Below, piece by piece: positions 61,479 to 64,000 of a stretch of DNA of 64,000 nucleotides (positions are counted from its first letter, which is position 1; every line of letters begins with the position of its first letter). The DNA comes from Halobacteriovoraceae bacterium (GTDB taxonomy: Bacteria; Bdellovibrionota; Bacteriovoracia; Bacteriovoracales; Bacteriovoracaceae), in NCBI GenBank assembly GCA_002712005.1, contig PASP01000014.1, forward strand, positions 372,001 to 436,000, given 5' to 3'. The notes below the pieces were generated by a model. That model searched no databases. It saw nothing but the letters and a program-made list of their open reading frames with translations, and was not told the origin of the DNA. The translations under genes were made by a program, and so were the position numbers.

Positions 61479-64000
61479 TTAATATTTCTCAGAGGTTAAA
61501 TATTTATAAACTCGAGTATTTGAAACCTTTTCCATGAAATCTTCAATGATTCCAAAACCTGCAGGTACCCAAATTAGAGTTAATATGGTTCCTGTGGTAA
61601 GTCCCCAGGCCATGGCCATGGTTATAGGAACTAACATAGAGTCTGAACCACCAATACCATAGGCTGTAGGAAAGAGTCCTCCCATTGTTGTAATGGAAGA
61701 GGCCATAACAGGTTTAAGTCTAGTAACGGAAGCATGAACCAGAATCTCTTGCAAGGACATTTTTCCTTCTTCTTTCATTTGATTAATATAATCAATGAGA
61801 ATAATCCCGTTGTTCACGATAATACCGGCAAGTCCGATAATCCCAATCATTGCAAGGAAACTAATTGGACGATCATGGAGATAGAAAGATACTGATATCC
61901 CTAATAGTCCTAGAGGAATTGTCGTTACAATCAACGCAGGTGCCAGATAGGAACCAAAGATATAAACCATAATTCCATAGATTCCAATTACGGCGAGAAC
62001 CATTGCTGAAGCTAGAGAGTTAAGAGATTCTTTTGTACTTTCTTGCTCTCCACCATAGACTACAGATACATCATGGAATTCATCCTGAATTTCTTTCCAG
62101 TAGTCTGAAACAATTTTATTCGCTTGAATTGAAGTGATTTTCTCAACATCAACTGATGCCATTACCGTCTTAGCTCGCTTGTAATCGTAACGCTTAACCT
62201 GTGCTGCTCCATCCTTAATTTTGAAGTCAGCAAGAAGAGATAGAGGAACTAAGTTTCCTTTTGGGTCAGTCACTGTAATCTTTTTAAGATCTTCAATACT
62301 TGATTTAGATACATTTCCAAATTCTACTTTGAGATCAATTTCTTTATTGAGCAAAGTAACATTGGAAACAATAGATCCTGTTAGAGCAGTTCTAATAGTA
62401 TTTCCAATTTGAGATGCCGAAAGTCCAAGCCTAGAGATATAATCATTATTGAGATCAACAACCACCTCGTCAGGACCAAAAACATCATCAATCTTTTCAT
62501 CAAAAACGCCATCGACTTCTTCAAGCTTTTTGATCATCATATCGACTACTTTTTGCAAGTTTTCATCATTAGAAGAACGGAAAGTAACATTAACGGCTGT
62601 CCCAACTGGAGGCCCATTAATCTTTTCTTCAATAATGATAGTCTCTGCTTCTGGTATTTCCAGTTTTCTTAACTCTTTTAAGAAGTCAGTGTAGTGAACA
62701 TTGTATTTAGCATAGTCTGAAGCCATGACTTTTATAAGGAATACATTGTCCCCAACTTGTCCTCTTTGGTCTAAAAGGTTGACGAGTGTATAACCTGAGA
62801 AGGCAATTGTTTCTTGCAGCCATTTCTTCTCAATGGTTTCTTCAACTCTTTTAGATACTTTTTGAGCGATACTATCTGTATATTCTAGTGAACTATTTAC
62901 TGGGAGTTCTACTCTAATATCGTATTCTTCAGTTTGTTCAGCGGGAAATAAGATAAACTTATTAAATACAATCATAACCACAAATGAGAAGGCGATGATT
63001 AGAATCCCACCTAATGCTGAAATGTATCGATGCTTAACAACAACTTGCATAAGCTTTTCAAACTTTTTCGCAAATTTTTCGTACCATCCATTTGTTTCAT
63101 CCGTTTTCTTTTCAAGCTTAATATTTCTTCCCACAAAGTGAAGCCTCATAGGTAAGAGAATAAAACATTCAAGCAGACAGAAGAGTAATGCAGCGGTTAC
63201 AACAATCGGAATTGGAGTAATAAATCGCCCCATAATACCTGTGGTGGCAAGCATAGGTAAGAATGCAGATACAGTCGTCATGGCCGTCGCTGTAATTGGA
63301 ATCCATAAGTTAACAACGGAATCAATAGCAGCGTCGAGTGATTTCTGACCTTCCTCTCTTCTTCTTATATATTCTTCACTAATAACAACGGCATTATCAA
63401 CCAGCATACCCATTGCGATAATAAGGGCCAAGATTGAAATAGAGTTAAAGGTTAGACCAAAGCTTGGCATAAGCCCCACAGCTGCGAATAAACTCGTTGG
63501 TAGAGAGATGGCAACCATAAGTCCGATTCGTCCTGGCATAAAGAACATAAGTACTAAAATAACGACCACGATACCTGTAACACCATTGGAAGATAGAACG
63601 GCAAGTTTATCTTTAACTTTGATCCCTTCATCAGTGTAGACAAAGAATTCAAGGTCATTCTTGTATCGTTTTTCGTAAGTCTTAAGAATTTGTTTTACAT
63701 CTCTTACGAGCTCTAAAGTATCAGCACCCGCTTTCTTTTGAACACTTAAAAGAGTAGCTGCTTTGCCATTGTACCGCGTTTTGATGGTCGCATCTTCTTC
63801 TCCGTCTATAACGGTCGCGATATCCTTTAGTCTAATCTTCTTTCCAGAGAAAGAGGACCTCACAACGGTTTCACCCAATTCTTCCGCTGTTTCCACTTTA
63901 TTATCAATAGTAACAAGTTTTTGTTCTTTACCTAATTCTAGGTCTCCACCTGGGATATTGATATTTCGTGAAATGACAGCTTTTGTTACCTCATCTACAG
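61479..64000 (-). CDS. RND efflux permease (AcrB/HAE-like), 5' partial
   Basis: Inner-membrane proton-driven pump of the resistance-nodulation-division superfamily. The frame is open to the window edge (about 34 codons upstream of GTG 63896 read SRNINIPGGDLELGKEQKL, a normal RND segment), so the first ~200 residues are missing. The TM4 proton-relay motif is GMLVDNAVVISEEYIRRR (Asp followed by Asn, where AcrB has Asp-Asp), then porter-domain repeats and a second set of hydrophobic helices ending LMAWGLTTGTILTLIWVPAG. Drug, metal or lipid substrate cannot be inferred; the adaptor and outer-membrane channel would lie further right. Confidence 0.92.
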   Translation of the reverse strand, partial: VDEVTKAVISRNINIPGGDLELGKEQKLVTIDNKVETAEELGETVVRSSFSGKKIRLKDIATVIDGEEDATIKTRYNGKAATLLSVQKKAGADTLELVRDVKQILKTYEKRYKNDLEFFVYTDEGIKVKDKLAVLSSNGVTGIVVVILVLMFFMPGRIGLMVAISLPTSLFAAVGLMPSFGLTFNSISILALIIAMGMLVDNAVVISEEYIRRREEGQKSLDAAIDSVVNLWIPITATAMTTVSAFLPMLATTGIMGRFITPIPIVVTAALLFCLLECFILLPMRLHFVGRNIKLEKKTDETNGWYEKFAKKFEKLMQVVVKHRYISALGGILIIAFSFVVMIVFNKFILFPAEQTEEYDIRVELPVNSSLEYTDSIAQKVSKRVEETIEKKWLQETIAFSGYTLVNLLDQRGQVGDNVFLIKVMASDYAKYNVHYTDFLKELRKLEIPEAETIIIEEKINGPPVGTAVNVTFRSSNDENLQKVVDMMIKKLEEVDGVFDEKIDDVFGPDEVVVDLNNDYISRLGLSASQIGNTIRTALTGSIVSNVTLLNKEIDLKVEFGNVSKSSIEDLKKITVTDPKGNLVPLSLLADFKIKDGAAQVKRYDYKRAKTVMASVDVEKITSIQANKIVSDYWKEIQDEFHDVSVVYGGEQESTKESLNSLASAMVLAVIGIYGIMVYIFGSYLAPALIVTTIPLGLLGISVSFYLHDRPISFLAMIGIIGLAGIIVNNGIILIDYINQMKEEGKMSLQEILVHASVTRLKPVMASSITTMGGLFPTAYGIGGSDSMLVPITMAMAWGLTTGTILTLIWVPAGFGIIEDFMEKVSNTRVYKYLTSEKY

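Noticed and set aside
1-64000. tRNA, rRNA, CRISPR, insertion sequence or prophage
   Set aside because: No cloverleaf-like intergenic segment, repeat array, transposase or phage protein was seen.

Overview
AT-rich bacterial chromosome, densely packed with housekeeping genes. The full set of outer-membrane machinery (BamA, Skp, lipid A synthesis, a lipoprotein-release ABC transporter, Lnt, KdsD), together with many secreted lineage-specific proteins, an alpha/beta hydrolase fused to a PilZ-like domain, and release-factor, CoA and murein genes, points to a Gram-negative bacterium. The closest fit is a low-GC Bdellovibrionota (Bacteriovorax/Halobacteriovorax-like predator). That assignment is an inference from gene style and content; there is no rRNA in the window. 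I saw no tRNA, rRNA, CRISPR array, insertion sequence or prophage.

Layout. 0-3 kb: a partial coiled-coil protein, then mazG-coaE on the minus strand. 2.9-6.5 kb: ybeY, prfB (RF2, with the classical +1 frameshift element), and a LolC/E-LolD-like transporter pair. 6.7-17.6 kb: an envelope supercluster, bamA-skp-lpxD-fabZ-lpxA-(Gfo/Idh oxidoreductase)-lpxB-lpxK-DUF3108 lipoprotein-glycosyltransferase. 17.8-19.5 kb: rpsA behind a three-hairpin leader. 19.7-23 kb: dacB-type carboxypeptidase, an ankyrin protein and nagZ. 23-26.8 kb: TauE permease, hydrolase-PilZ fusion and small regulatory or unknown genes. 26.8-35 kb: hflX, panC, coaBC, coaX, panB and a KARI homologue; with coaE this covers most of CoA synthesis. 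35-44.3 kb: class IV aminotransferase, yacG, suhB, a coiled-coil membrane protein behind a perfect consensus promoter, a HEAT-like protein, a BamC-like lipoprotein, kdsD, lnt and a subtilase. 44.7-48.4 kb: aldehyde dehydrogenase, a DksA-like protein, mltG and ruvX. 48.7-53.6 kb: rho-prfA-prmC-murA-HIT. 53.6-60.5 kb: six orphan, mostly secreted proteins, including a lipoprotein with a SpoT-like HD fold. 60.5-64 kb: class II amidotransferase and a partial RND pump.

The most striking signal is that at least six, probably seven, conserved genes (mazG, prfB, a lolD-like gene, dacB, an aldehyde dehydrogenase, murA, probably yacG) are each cut by a single in-frame stop while the rest of the reading frame stays intact. 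The three lost residues I can reconstruct are Gly or Glu codons, so each is explained by one coding-strand G-to-T change, and the others are compatible with that. All three stop codons occur and several of the genes are normally essential. Sequence error or oxidative-damage artefact, or a GC-to-TA mutator, is therefore more likely than recoding or real gene loss.
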